64,000 nt of DNA from Lachnospiraceae bacterium 28-4 (GCA_000403275.2 KE159598.1:1067540-1131539); one strand, 5' to 3'; shown: positions 7,333 through 18,125, numbered from the stretch's first letter. Numbers and translations are program-made. The notes: a model not told the origin generated them from the letters alone.

Positions 7333-9240
7333 ATGAAAAAATCAGATTTTGACCGTTTGGTAAAAAAATGGAAAGAAGGTACGGCTTCCGCACAGGAAGA
7401 AGAAAGTCTGCTGCCTTATAAGGCTGATAATGCAATTATAATGGCGGCGGGTTACAGCGCCCGCTGCATGCCCTTGTCGGGTGTGATGCCCAAGGGTCTT
7501 TTCCGAATCAAGGGAGAAATTATGATTGAGAGGGAAATTGAACAGCTAATTGCGGCAGGTATTACGGAAATCGTTGTAATAACCGGGTTTATGGCGGAAA
7601 AATTTCAATATCTGAAAGATAAATACCATGTCATTTTAGTAAACAATCCTGATTTCCACCAGTATAATAATATTTCTTCTCTGTATGCAGCGCAAAAGTA
7701 TATGAGAAATTCTTATATCCTTTGCTCGGATAATTATTATGAAGAAAATATTTTTCAACTGTATCACTATGATTCCCATTATTCCTGCATATATTCGGAG
7801 AAATATTGCGACGAATATTTTGTAACGGAGACAGATCCTGACGGCTATATTACGGGAATTCAAAGAGGAGGGGCCGGGGGCTGGTTTACGATAGGAGACG
7901 CATATTTTACGGAAAACTATTCAAAAAAATTTGTTTCGCTGATGAATCGAGACTGGGCGGAGGAGCATACAAGAAATCTGCTGATGGATGATTTCCAAAT
8001 CAGATATTTGGACAGCCTTAAGATGGTAAAAATAGAAAGACCGGGTCGGTCAGTCATGGAGTTTGATACTTTAGAAGAAATCAGACAGTTCGATCCGGAA
8101 TTCGACCGGTTTTATTACGAACATATAGACAGGAATAATGCGGTGATCGAGATTTTTACCAAATATTCCGGCATACAGTCTTATCATTCCGTGCCCACAG
8201 AACAATTAGGAGGAAGGCTTCATTTAAACGAAAATCTGTTTAAACCATCCCCCCGTTGTTTGGAAGCGCTCAGGACAATGGAAATGGAAGATCTTTACTT
8301 ATATGATTTAAGAAGAAATGATGAACTGATGGACGTGTTGTCAAGTTCATTGGAGATCTCGGCCAGCCATATTTTTATTCATAATGGGTCTGCGGAGGTC
8401 ATTAAGTCAATTTTCAGCATTCTCTTGCGGGAAAATGATACGGTATTCATTCCGGAACCGGGGTGGAGCTATTATAAAAGCGTGGCAGATGCCAAATTTG
8501 CAAAATGCATTTCCTACCGTGTGGAAGAAAAGGGGGATGCTTATCGATACAGTATCGAAGATCTCATGGATAAGGCAAAAAGGTATCATCCGCGCGTCAT
8601 CGTCATAACATCGCCGCAAATGCCTACAGGATGTACGATTGCCGATGAAGAGATTGAGAAAATCATAAAGAGCCACCCGGAGTCTGTGATTATGCTGGAT
8701 GAGGCTTATTGGGGATATGGAGATGACAGCAATCGTTTTGAACGGGAAATGATCACGAAATACAGCAATGTGGTGATTACGCGAACCTTTTCCAAATTTT
8801 ATGGCCTGGCAAATATCCGCATAGGATATGGTTTATGCAGTTACCCGTTAAGGAGAACCATCGGACTCGACCTGCCTTTGTTCAGGGCTTCCGGGATCAG
8901 CAGAAAGATTGCGATAGAGGCGGTCAGAGATACGGCGTATTATCGAAAAATGAGAGAATTGACAAATGAGATCCGGGAATGGTTTACAGCAGAACTCAAT
9001 GCGATAGAAGGAGTACATGCTTTCCAGTCGGCTTCCAATTTTGTGTTTGTCCGTTTGGAGAATACTGATGCGGAAAAGGTAAAGGCATATATGGAGGAAA
9101 ATAATATTCTGGTCAGGTTATTTACGGATAGAGACGTATTGCATCTTAGGATTACCATTGCACCAAAGGATATTATGAAGCGCGTGCTTTTTCACCTGAA
9201 ACATGCGATTGCTGACAGCAGGGGGGGAAAGGAGCGGTAA
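7333..9240 (+). CDS. LicC-like nucleotidyltransferase fused to class I/II PLP aminotransferase
   Basis: This is a 635-residue two-domain enzyme. Residues about 30-255 form an NTP-transferase fold with IIMAAGYSARCMPLS, MPKGLF and YNNISSLYAA, as in LicC/PntC-type cytidylyltransferases that activate small phospho-compounds. Residues about 280-630 form a fold-type-I PLP enzyme of the HisC/CobD kind: SPQMPTG, MLDEAYWGYG, and the Schiff-base Lys in RTFSKFYGLANIRIGYG. The fusion suggests consecutive steps, making an amino-alcohol- or phosphonate-type phosphate and coupling it to CTP. The adjacent TagB/TagF-like enzyme would then use it. LicC-aminotransferase fusions are known for aminoethylphosphonate, but those carry a different aminotransferase class. 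ATG 7333 has AGAGGG upstream; the in-frame ATG 7309 has no ribosome site. Confidence 0.85.
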   Translation: MKKSDFDRLVKKWKEGTASAQEEESLLPYKADNAIIMAAGYSARCMPLSGVMPKGLFRIKGEIMIEREIEQLIAAGITEIVVITGFMAEKFQYLKDKYHVILVNNPDFHQYNNISSLYAAQKYMRNSYILCSDNYYEENIFQLYHYDSHYSCIYSEKYCDEYFVTETDPDGYITGIQRGGAGGWFTIGDAYFTENYSKKFVSLMNRDWAEEHTRNLLMDDFQIRYLDSLKMVKIERPGRSVMEFDTLEEIRQFDPEFDRFYYEHIDRNNAVIEIFTKYSGIQSYHSVPTEQLGGRLHLNENLFKPSPRCLEALRTMEMEDLYLYDLRRNDELMDVLSSSLEISASHIFIHNGSAEVIKSIFSILLRENDTVFIPEPGWSYYKSVADAKFAKCISYRVEEKGDAYRYSIEDLMDKAKRYHPRVIVITSPQMPTGCTIADEEIEKIIKSHPESVIMLDEAYWGYGDDSNRFEREMITKYSNVVITRTFSKFYGLANIRIGYGLCSYPLRRTIGLDLPLFRASGISRKIAIEAVRDTAYYRKMRELTNEIREWFTAELNAIEGVHAFQSASNFVFVRLENTDAEKVKAYMEENNILVRLFTDRDVLHLRITIAPKDIMKRVLFHLKHAIADSRGGKER

Positions 9241-9241
9241 A

Positions 9242-10333
9242 ATGGACGGATTGGTCAGTATAATTATTCCGGTCTATAATACGCCCGTTGATAAGCTGCG
9301 AAGATGTATTGACAGCGTATTGGGGCAGACAATGGATCGGCTGGAAGTGATTCTGGTTGATGACGGAAGCGGGCCGCAGTGTGCATCGGAGTTGGATGAG
9401 GCTGCCCGAAAAGACAGTCGGGTACGGGTCATACATAAGAGGAACGAAGGCTCTGCCATTGCCAGAAATACCGGAATAAAGGAAGCTGCCGGCGAATATG
9501 TCACATTTGTGGATTCCGATGATTTTGTGTTTCCGTATATGCTGGAGGATGCATGTACACGGCTGGATCAATACGGAGCCGATATCAGCATGGGGCTGAT
9601 ACGGAGATTTCATGAGACAGATATAGGGAACGACATCGGCATTCGGGATTACACCGGCTTGCAAAAAGACGGAGGTACACAAGCCGCTGACATCAGGATA
9701 GTGAATTCTAAAGAAGGGATCCGCAGATTCGTGAATCATATATTGGGATATCCATCGGGGGATTTTCTGTTTGATGACGGATATATAAGCGACGGGCCTG
9801 TGGCCAGGGTTTGTAGAAAAACAATATTGGAGAAAGCGTTATTCTCCGAGGAATCCTGCTGGAATGATGATACCATATGGAATCTGAACCTGCTGCGGTT
9901 TTGTCATTCCATAGTCATATCGGGAAAGACTTGGTATGCCTATGTGATTAATATGCATTCAAAAACGAGAAGATATCGTCCCGACTGCCCGGCGGAATTT
10001 GCTTATAGGATTTGCCAGGAAAAGCAGATCGTGGATGCGATGTGGCCGGAATGCCGGGATGGGCTGTATCATAGAATCCGTTCTGATATGGCGCTTTTGT
10101 GCAGGACATATTTATTTCATGAGAGCAATCCGTCGGGATGGAAAGAAAGATATGACCAGTTTTTGAGAGCAGCCAATCTGCCGGAATACCAGGAGATGCT
10201 TTGCCATATTGATTTGTCGGGGGAGCCTTTTACAAAAAGGATTTATAAAGCCTTACAATGTTTTTTGTCATTGCATGGCTCTAAGGCGGCAGCATATTTA
10301 ATGTGGTATATGAGTACGGCACGGAATATTTGA
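9242..10333 (+). CDS. Family 2 glycosyltransferase
   Basis: The 363-residue GT-A glycosyltransferase has the usual start VSIIIPVYNT, the nucleotide-binding ILVDDGS, NEGSAIARNTGI, and the metal-binding FVDSDDF (DxD type). Its C-terminal half is specific to this protein and unassigned. It begins 1 nt after the stop of the upstream gene, with AAAGGAG overlapping that gene's end, so the two are translationally coupled. The reading frame is open further upstream to 9203, but this would overlap the preceding gene and lacks a ribosome site. It should add one sugar to the lipid-linked repeat on the cytosolic side; donor and linkage are unknown. Confidence 0.9.
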   Translation: MDGLVSIIIPVYNTPVDKLRRCIDSVLGQTMDRLEVILVDDGSGPQCASELDEAARKDSRVRVIHKRNEGSAIARNTGIKEAAGEYVTFVDSDDFVFPYMLEDACTRLDQYGADISMGLIRRFHETDIGNDIGIRDYTGLQKDGGTQAADIRIVNSKEGIRRFVNHILGYPSGDFLFDDGYISDGPVARVCRKTILEKALFSEESCWNDDTIWNLNLLRFCHSIVISGKTWYAYVINMHSKTRRYRPDCPAEFAYRICQEKQIVDAMWPECRDGLYHRIRSDMALLCRTYLFHESNPSGWKERYDQFLRAANLPEYQEMLCHIDLSGEPFTKRIYKALQCFLSLHGSKAAAYLMWYMSTARNI

Positions 10334-10349
10334 AAAAGGATGTTCTTTC

Positions 10350-11918
10350 ATGGAGAAGATGATCAAGTTAAACAGGGCGGAAAATGCCAAAAAAAGTATC
10401 TTGTGGAGCTGTACCAATAAAATGATATTGTTGGTTTTTCCGTTTGTTCTGCGTATGGTTTTTTTTCGGAAGCTGAGTGCCGATTCTTTAGGGCTTGACA
10501 GCCTTTTTTCTTCTATTTTGCAGGTATTGAATCTTTCCGAACTCGGGTTTAGCAGCGCTGTTGTATATGCGATGTATTCACCGATCGCCCATGGGGATTC
10601 CGATACGGTTTGCGCCATCGTAAGATTCCTGAAAAAAGTGTATTTTATGATAGGAATACTGATTCTTTCCGCCGGACTGCTTTTGATGCCGTGGATTAAA
10701 TATTTTATAAAAGGCAGCGACGCATATCCCGCAAACATTTATATCCTGTTTTTCATTTACCTGGTGAATACATCGGCCAGCTATATGCTGTTTGCTTACA
10801 GGGAGACGCTATTGACCGCTTATCAGCGGAATGATGTTAGAAGCATTATTTATACGCTCACCAAAACGATGACATATCTGTTCCAGATCGTCATTATTAT
10901 AACAACAAAGAATTACTATTATTATGCGGCATGTCTGGTGGCGGGAACAGTTGCCAATAATATATTGATTAAGATATCAACGGAAAAGCTGTTTCCTGAA
11001 GTTCATGGACAGGGAAACATCGATAAAATATTAAGAACGGATATTCTTCTGAAAGCAAAAGGGTTGATGCTGGACAAAATTTGTTCGGTTTCCAGAAATT
11101 CCCTGGATAGCATTTGTATTTCCGGTTTTCTTGGGCTGGCAATGAATGCAAAATATAATAATTATTATATGATATTGGCCGCAGTGGTGTCTCTGCTTTC
11201 CATGATCGGACATTCTATTATAGGAGGGGTTGGTAACAGCGTAGTGACCGAAACAGTGGAAAAAAATTTTGGAGATATGAAAAAAATCAATTTTTTGTAT
11301 ATGTGGATCAGCGGTTGGTTTACGACATGTTTATTTTGTTTGTATCAGCCGTTTATTTCTTTGGCGTATGGAGCCGGTATGAAGCTTTCAAAATGGAGCG
11401 TTTGCCTGTTTTGCATTTACTTTTATGTATTGGAGATGGGAACGGTTCGGGGGATTTATTCGGATGCATGCGGGCTGTGGTGGGAGAACCGTTACCGGAC
11501 AGCTGCAGAGATTATAAGCAATATTGTTTTAAACGTTGTGCTTGGCAAGCTATGGGGAATCAACGGGATTATTGCGGCAACATTGATTTCGCTGATCATA
11601 ATCAATTTTGCGTGGGGATCCCATATCATTTTTATACATTATTTTAAAGGGATTTCTATAAAAGAATATTTTATTCCTCATATGAAGTATGCCATGGTAA
11701 CAGGCTTTGTGGCAGCAATCACAAATTATGTATGCGGAATGGTGCCGTACAAAGGAGGATTGGGCATAGCGGTTATGTTGGCAGTTTGTGCATTGGTGCC
11801 CAATTTGCTCTATATAGTTTTATTCCGGCAGTTCGAAATTTACAGGGCAGCCATGGAATGGATCGGAGCGGTGCTGCATGTGGACCGCTGTTGGTTTATG
11901 AAATGGCTGGTGAAGTAA
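10350..11918 (+). CDS. Polysaccharide flippase (Wzx/MOP superfamily)
   Basis: The 522-residue polytopic protein has about 12-14 hydrophobic segments and an N-terminus typical of Wzx-type exporters (NRAENAKKSILWSCTNKMI, then LRMVFFRKLSADSLGLDSL). It should flip undecaprenyl-diphosphate-linked repeats across the membrane for the polymerase. It begins 16 nt after the GT2 gene and is part of the same operon. Length and hydropathy fit the family. The repeat-unit specificity cannot be read. Confidence 0.87.
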   Translation: MEKMIKLNRAENAKKSILWSCTNKMILLVFPFVLRMVFFRKLSADSLGLDSLFSSILQVLNLSELGFSSAVVYAMYSPIAHGDSDTVCAIVRFLKKVYFMIGILILSAGLLLMPWIKYFIKGSDAYPANIYILFFIYLVNTSASYMLFAYRETLLTAYQRNDVRSIIYTLTKTMTYLFQIVIIITTKNYYYYAACLVAGTVANNILIKISTEKLFPEVHGQGNIDKILRTDILLKAKGLMLDKICSVSRNSLDSICISGFLGLAMNAKYNNYYMILAAVVSLLSMIGHSIIGGVGNSVVTETVEKNFGDMKKINFLYMWISGWFTTCLFCLYQPFISLAYGAGMKLSKWSVCLFCIYFYVLEMGTVRGIYSDACGLWWENRYRTAAEIISNIVLNVVLGKLWGINGIIAATLISLIIINFAWGSHIIFIHYFKGISIKEYFIPHMKYAMVTGFVAAITNYVCGMVPYKGGLGIAVMLAVCALVPNLLYIVLFRQFEIYRAAMEWIGAVLHVDRCWFMKWLVK

Positions 11919-11948
11919 AAATATAGAGGAACGGCAGCGTGAGAATGC

Positions 11949-11971
11949 TTGTGTCTGCGCTGCGCACACAA
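11949..11971 (+). repeat. Small inverted repeat between flippase and GT4 genes
   Basis: In the 95-nt gap, TTGTGT and ACACAA bracket a GCGC-rich centre, giving a short hairpin. No T-run follows, so it is unlikely to terminate transcription. Nothing else is seen in the gap apart from the ribosome site (GAGGTAATAT) of the next gene. Confidence 0.35.
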
Positions 11972-12013
11972 ACTTAAAATATGCAAAAAAACAGCGCAGA
12001 AATGAGGTAATAT

Positions 12014-13111
12014 ATGAAAATCGCAGTAATTGGGGCAAAAGGACTGCCATCGAGAATAAGCGGGCTGGAGGTTTATGTCAATAATGTATGTACGGGTCTT
12101 GCAGCAGATTTTGAGATTACGGTATTCGTAAGAAAACGGTACTGCGACGAAATCGTGAAAAGATATAAAGGGGTACGCATTGTGCATATTCCTTCTATAA
12201 ATACAAAGCATCTAGATGCTGTAAGCTATAGTTTTTTTGCTGCCGTAGCAGCAATTTTCGGCGGATATGATATTTTTTGGTATCAGGCGCTGGGACCTGC
12301 GGTTACCGCATTCCTCCCAAAATTGTTCGGAAAGAAAATCTTGTCAACCGTACATGGACTCGACTGGAAAAGGGAAAAGTTCGGAAAACTCGCTTCTTAT
12401 GTGTTGAAGAAAGGGGAAAAGGCAATCGCGAAGTATGCCGACGGAATTATCGTTTTGAATGAATCCGATGCCGGCTATTTTCTGAAAACATGGAAACGTA
12501 AAGCCAATGTGATTCACAATGGGGTTAAGGCAGCCCATTATGCGGCAGCGAAGAGCATAACGGGAAAATATAGGATAAAAAAGGGGGAATATTTTTTATT
12601 TCTTTCTCGTCTGGTGCCAGAAAAAAATGTACATTGCCTGATTCGGGCATTTCAGAAATTGGATACGGATAAAAAACTGATTATTGCGGGCAAAGGGGTT
12701 CATACAAGCCTGTATGAAAATGAAGTCAGGAAAATGGCGCGCAATAATGAAAATATTCAATTTGCCGGATATGTGGAAGGAACCCTGCTGGAAGAACTCT
12801 ATAGCAATGCATACGCTTATATACTGCCTTCCACAATAGAAGGGCAGTCGATTGGGCTATTGGAGGCTATGAGTTATGGTCTGCCATGTATCGTGAGCGA
12901 TATACCGGAAAATGCAGGAGTAATCGGAGATGCCGGATTATCTTTTGCTTCAAACGATGTGGAAGCGTTAAAAGATAGACTGAAATTTGCCATAGACCAT
13001 CCCGGGGAATTGCGTGTAATGGGCGCCAAGGCCAGGGAAATAGCCTTAAAGGAACATGATTGGGAAAAAACTATTCGATGTACCAAAGAAGTAATTGACA
13101 GATGCATATAA
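12014..13111 (+). CDS. Family 4 glycosyltransferase (DUF1972-type, rhamnosyltransferase-like)
   Basis: This is a 365-residue GT-B enzyme. The N-terminus VIGAKGLPSRISGLEVYV matches the glycine-rich start of the DUF1972 group of capsule GT4 enzymes. Other landmarks are VHGLDWKREKFGK, VIHNGV and LFLSRLVPEKN, then the donor-binding EGQSIGLLEAMSYGLP with the EX7E-type spacing. Related proteins are often first-sugar rhamnosyltransferases, but the donor here cannot be established. It belongs to the same rightward operon. Confidence 0.88.
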   Translation: MKIAVIGAKGLPSRISGLEVYVNNVCTGLAADFEITVFVRKRYCDEIVKRYKGVRIVHIPSINTKHLDAVSYSFFAAVAAIFGGYDIFWYQALGPAVTAFLPKLFGKKILSTVHGLDWKREKFGKLASYVLKKGEKAIAKYADGIIVLNESDAGYFLKTWKRKANVIHNGVKAAHYAAAKSITGKYRIKKGEYFLFLSRLVPEKNVHCLIRAFQKLDTDKKLIIAGKGVHTSLYENEVRKMARNNENIQFAGYVEGTLLEELYSNAYAYILPSTIEGQSIGLLEAMSYGLPCIVSDIPENAGVIGDAGLSFASNDVEALKDRLKFAIDHPGELRVMGAKAREIALKEHDWEKTIRCTKEVIDRCI

Positions 13112-13151
13112 ATATACATAAAAAGGTCAGAATATAGATCGGGATAAGGAT

Positions 13152-15341
13152 ATGAAAAGGAAAGAAGAATATATGGATGCAAAAGGGCGCATCGAATGGA
13201 TCGATTTTGCCAAAGGGATCGCAATGCTTTGCGTGATTCTCGGGCATTTGGGCAGTGATCTTGCGAACCGCGTGGTATTTGGCTTTCATTTGACGGTTTT
13301 TTTCCTGTTGGGCGGATATACTTTGAAGCCGGCCGGCTTTGGCGGGGAATTTCTGGAAACACAATTTAGAAAGTTGATGGTGCCTTATTTTTATACATGT
13401 TTGTTCGTGCTGCTATTCGATGTGGCAAATTCTGTTTTGATCGATAAGGATGCCAGCATATTGACCATTACGGAAATTGCCGGCAGAGATCTTGCCAGTT
13501 TCTTTTATGCGTCAGGAAGCATTAAAACGTTCGGGCCAGCGCAGATGGGGCGGTATATCGGGGCCATCTGGTTTTTGCCGGCCATGTTTTTTGCTTCCGT
13601 ATTCGTTCAATGGATCATAAACCGGGTGAAAGATCCGAAAAAGCAATATGCTGTTCTTTTGCTGGCAAGCGTGGAAAGCTATCTTTTATCAAAATTCATA
13701 TGGCTCCCGTTCAGCATACAACCTGGCATCATGTGTGCATTTCTCCTGTTGGCAGGAAGGGATATCAGAAGATATGAAATCATAAAAAAGATGAAGGCAG
13801 GGCATTGCCTGTTGCTGTCCGCCATTGCCGTTTTCGGTATCTGCGGGGAGTATACGCGCATTTATTTTGTGACGTGTACGTTACAGGACTGGATCATTTC
13901 TTGGATTGTCACCATCAGTATGAGTCTGCTGCTTATGAAATTTGCTCAAATATCAGAAACGGCAATGACGGGAAAAGAAAATATTCGGGCCGGCATTCTG
14001 GCAGTCATGGGGCGGATGAGGCTCGTGAGGGCAGTGGTTGTTTACATAGGGCGAAATTCTCTTTTCTACTTGTGCGTACATTTGCTGGAAATGAATACTA
14101 TGTTTTATTATCAGGATTGGCTTTTGGCAAAGATGGGGATTGCGGAAGGCTTTTATACAGGGGCGAAATTCGGTCTGAAGCTGGTGATGATCACCATGAT
14201 TGTCAAGGGCGTTCAGATATTGCGCAGGACGGAAGGATATGCCAGACAGAGAGAATCCCAGGTTCTTTCTTCCGTATATCAATCGGGGGGGGGTAGAGTC
14301 GGGTATAACAAAAACCGCGATGTGGCGGTGGATATAGAAAAGGGGATTTTGATGATTGCGATGCTGGCCGGCCATGTGACGATCAATCCGGGGCTGCGGA
14401 GAATCATTTATTCATTTCATTTGGCGGCATTTGTTGTGCTTTCAGGATATTTTTACAGGAAAGGAAGGGGATTAAAAAATACATTAAGAGGTCTGTTCAG
14501 AACCTTTCTGATTCCCTATGGTATATTCTGCGCCGTGCATTTTGCCATATCATGGACAGGAAATCCGGAACATGGAGTGCTTTATTACATGAAGCAATAT
14601 TTATTTGGCATGAGCTTTTCCAAAAATCTTTGGCAGGATGTTCCCTCCGTCGGACCGATCTATTTTATTTTGTTGCTTTTGCTGGTACGGTTGTTTTATT
14701 ATGGAACAGACCAGGCGCTTTGCTATGCAGCAAAAAAAAGGAAGGCCGAAACCGGGAAATGGGAGGCTGTGTTATATCGAATGCTCGCGGCCACAGGCCT
14801 TTCTGTTGCAGGAATGTATCTTGGGAAGGCCGGATGGTGGCTGCCATGGAGCACGGATGCCGCCCTATATTGCGTTTTATTTTATTGGACAGGCATTCAA
14901 TTAAAAGAATATCATATACCGGAGCGGTGCAGCAATAACCCGTACCTTTATTTTTTTCTGGCACCGGTCTGGGCGTATGCCATTTATGAAGGTAATATGT
15001 CCATTGCCGGCAGGGATTATACACCTTATGGAATAATCATAGCAGGGGCTTTATCTGCTGTTTTGCTGCTTTATATGTTCTCCCGGTATTTAAGGGATCA
15101 TTGGAGTCCGTATATCGTAAGTTTTTTGGCATTGACCGGGGAATCCTCCGTTTGCATTTTGCTGATACATACGTTGTTTAACGGGCGGATAGGGGATTTT
15201 TATACCCGTTGGTTCCATCCAGAGTACATATATCATATGGCTGCAAGCAATGGCACACAGATCCTGATTGGAATAATGATATGGATGCTGATAAAAATAT
15301 ACAAACGAAAAGATCGGAAGGTTTTTCGAAAAACTGCTTGA
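13152..15341 (+). CDS. Tandem double acyltransferase-3 membrane protein
   Basis: The 729-residue protein consists of two AT3-family (OafA/WecH-like) domains in a row. Domain 1 (about residues 15-370) has IDFAKGIAMLCVILGH and GFHLTVFFLLGGYTL. Domain 2 (about 390-715) repeats the pattern as DIEKGILMIAMLAGH and SFHLAAFVVLSGYF. AT3 proteins add acetyl or other acyl groups to surface glycans; the His in each GH motif is the conserved residue. A run of nine G (14285-14293) lies in the inter-domain linker. Gain of one G gives an in-frame TAG at once, leaving domain 1 alone. ATG 13173 (after AAAGGAAAGAAG) is an alternative start. It closes the polysaccharide operon; the next promoter overlaps its stop. 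Confidence 0.88.
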   Translation: MKRKEEYMDAKGRIEWIDFAKGIAMLCVILGHLGSDLANRVVFGFHLTVFFLLGGYTLKPAGFGGEFLETQFRKLMVPYFYTCLFVLLFDVANSVLIDKDASILTITEIAGRDLASFFYASGSIKTFGPAQMGRYIGAIWFLPAMFFASVFVQWIINRVKDPKKQYAVLLLASVESYLLSKFIWLPFSIQPGIMCAFLLLAGRDIRRYEIIKKMKAGHCLLLSAIAVFGICGEYTRIYFVTCTLQDWIISWIVTISMSLLLMKFAQISETAMTGKENIRAGILAVMGRMRLVRAVVVYIGRNSLFYLCVHLLEMNTMFYYQDWLLAKMGIAEGFYTGAKFGLKLVMITMIVKGVQILRRTEGYARQRESQVLSSVYQSGGGRVGYNKNRDVAVDIEKGILMIAMLAGHVTINPGLRRIIYSFHLAAFVVLSGYFYRKGRGLKNTLRGLFRTFLIPYGIFCAVHFAISWTGNPEHGVLYYMKQYLFGMSFSKNLWQDVPSVGPIYFILLLLLVRLFYYGTDQALCYAAKKRKAETGKWEAVLYRMLAATGLSVAGMYLGKAGWWLPWSTDAALYCVLFYWTGIQLKEYHIPERCSNNPYLYFFLAPVWAYAIYEGNMSIAGRDYTPYGIIIAGALSAVLLLYMFSRYLRDHWSPYIVSFLALTGESSVCILLIHTLFNGRIGDFYTRWFHPEYIYHMAASNGTQILIGIMIWMLIKIYKRKDRKVFRKTA
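14285..14293 (+). repeat. G9 homopolymer in coding sequence (possible slippage site)
   Basis: Nine consecutive G residues in the linker between the two acyltransferase domains, read as Ser-Gly-Gly-Gly. It is the longest G run I saw in the window. A +1 change places TAG directly after the run. Such tracts are known contingency sites in other bacteria; activity here is unproven, and sequencing error is possible. Confidence 0.6.
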
Positions 15342-15367
15342 CATCCCCGGGATGGTAGTGCTACACT
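15338..15367 (+). promoter_or_regulatory. Promoter of the rplU-rpmA operon
   Basis: A perfect -35 TTGACA (15338-15343) overlaps the TGA stop of the acyltransferase gene and is followed after 18 bp by TACACT (15362-15367). Transcription would start near 15374, giving a 5' leader of about 130 nt before rplU. The leader could hold an L21-type autoregulatory structure, but I could not confirm a fold. Confidence 0.65.
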
Positions 15368-15507
15368 TATCCAGTATGCCGCATAGTCAGGCTTAAGTGT
15401 ATTCTATGGAGGAACTACAAAGGGCGGGTACAATCGCCTTTCCATCGGAAATAACGCCGAAACTAGCGAGTAAAGCAGGGTCAGTCCTGTATTATAGGAG
15501 GTGCAAT

Positions 15508-15813
15508 ATGTACGCAATTATTGCCACAGGTGGAAAACAGTATAAGGTTTCTGAAGGCGATGTCATCAAGGTGGAAAAACTTGATGTGGAACCCGGAAAC
15601 ACTGTGACATTTGACAAGGTGATCGCGATCAGCGACAACGGGCTTAAGGTTGCCGGCGATGTAGCCAATTCTACCGTATCCGCTACCGTTATGGAGCAGG
15701 GAAAAGGTAAGAAGGTTATCGTCTACAGATATAAGAGAAAAACCGGCTATCATAAGAAAAATGGACACAGACAAGCATACACTCAGGTTAAAATTGATAA
15801 GATCAATGCTTAA
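15508..15813 (+). CDS. rplU: 50S ribosomal protein L21
   Basis: The 101-residue protein begins MYAIIATGGKQYKVSEGD and ends with the RNA-binding basic tail YRYKRKTGYHKKNGHRQ, the standard L21 pattern and length. It binds 23S rRNA domain I in the large subunit. ATG 15508 is set by AGGAGGTGCAAT immediately upstream; the frame is open further upstream only by chance. It heads the conserved Firmicute cluster rplU-prp-rpmA. Confidence 0.98.
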   Translation: MYAIIATGGKQYKVSEGDVIKVEKLDVEPGNTVTFDKVIAISDNGLKVAGDVANSTVSATVMEQGKGKKVIVYRYKRKTGYHKKNGHRQAYTQVKIDKINA

Positions 15814-15825
15814 TAATGCTTGGAA

Positions 15826-16155
15826 ATGACAGAAATTATTATTAGAAAATCAGAAAATGGAGAATATAAAGGGTTTACCTGTAAAGGACATTCCGGTTTT
15901 GCAGTAAAAGGAAAAGATATCGTATGCGCTTCCGTATCCGTCCTCGTGATTAACGCCATTAATTCCATGGAAAAGCTGGCGGAAGAGGATATGGAGATCA
16001 AGGCGGAAGAAGCTGCGGGCATCATACGCTGCCGGATAAAAAGAACACTGTCCGAGAAAGGAAAGCTTCTTATGGATTCCATGATACTAGGTCTGTTGCA
16101 GATTGAAGAACAATACGGCAATAAGTATCTGGTAGTAAAATTCAAGGAGGTGTAA
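15826..16155 (+). CDS. prp: Ribosomal-processing cysteine protease Prp
   Basis: The 109-residue YsxB/Prp protein removes the N-terminal extension of ribosomal protein L27 in Firmicutes and relatives. The catalytic pair is visible: His in CKGHSGFA and Cys in [11 protein letters not shown]. The location between L21 and L27 genes is diagnostic. TTG at 15820, two codons upstream, is an alternative start. The L27 gene downstream carries the expected cleavage site, so the pair is functional as a unit. Confidence 0.95.
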   Translation: MTEIIIRKSENGEYKGFTCKGHSGFAVKGKDIVCASVSVLVINAINSMEKLAEEDMEIKAEEAAGIIRCRIKRTLSEKGKLLMDSMILGLLQIEEQYGNKYLVVKFKEV

Positions 16156-16159
16156 GGCT

Positions 16160-17819
<1,660 letters not shown>

Positions 17820-17834
17820 AGGAGTTATTGACTT

Positions 17835-18125
17835 ATGACAAGCAAGCAAAGGAGCTATTTAAAAAGCCTGGCGAACGATCTGGATCCGATTTTCCAGATT
17901 GGGAAGTCCAGCCTTACCCCGGAATTTACGTCGGCGGTTTCCGAAGCCTTCAATACAAGGGAGCTTGTAAAGGTAGCGGTTTTAAAAAATTGTATGGATG
18001 ATCCGAAAGCGATCGCAGAAATGCTGGCAGGTCGGACACGTTCCCAGGTGGTTCAGGTGATCGGAAGAAAAATTATTTTATATAAAGAAAGTAAGGAACA
18101 TAAAAAAATCTTTTTGCCGGAATAA
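17835..18125 (+). CDS. yhbY: YhbY/CRS1-CRM-domain RNA-binding protein
   Basis: The 96-residue single CRM domain protein (MTSKQRSYLKSLANDLDPIFQIGKSSLT) is associated with pre-50S ribosomal subunits. The conserved GKSSLT loop (GxxG-like) and C-terminal strands fit the family. It starts 15 nt after obgE with GGAG upstream, and is followed by nadD as in many Firmicutes. Confidence 0.93.
   Translation: MTSKQRSYLKSLANDLDPIFQIGKSSLTPEFTSAVSEAFNTRELVKVAVLKNCMDDPKAIAEMLAGRTRSQVVQVIGRKIILYKESKEHKKIFLPE

Noticed and set aside
15374-15507. L21 leader riboregulator upstream of rplU
   Set aside because: A leader of suitable length exists, but I could not find a convincing conserved fold by eye, so it is mentioned only with the promoter.
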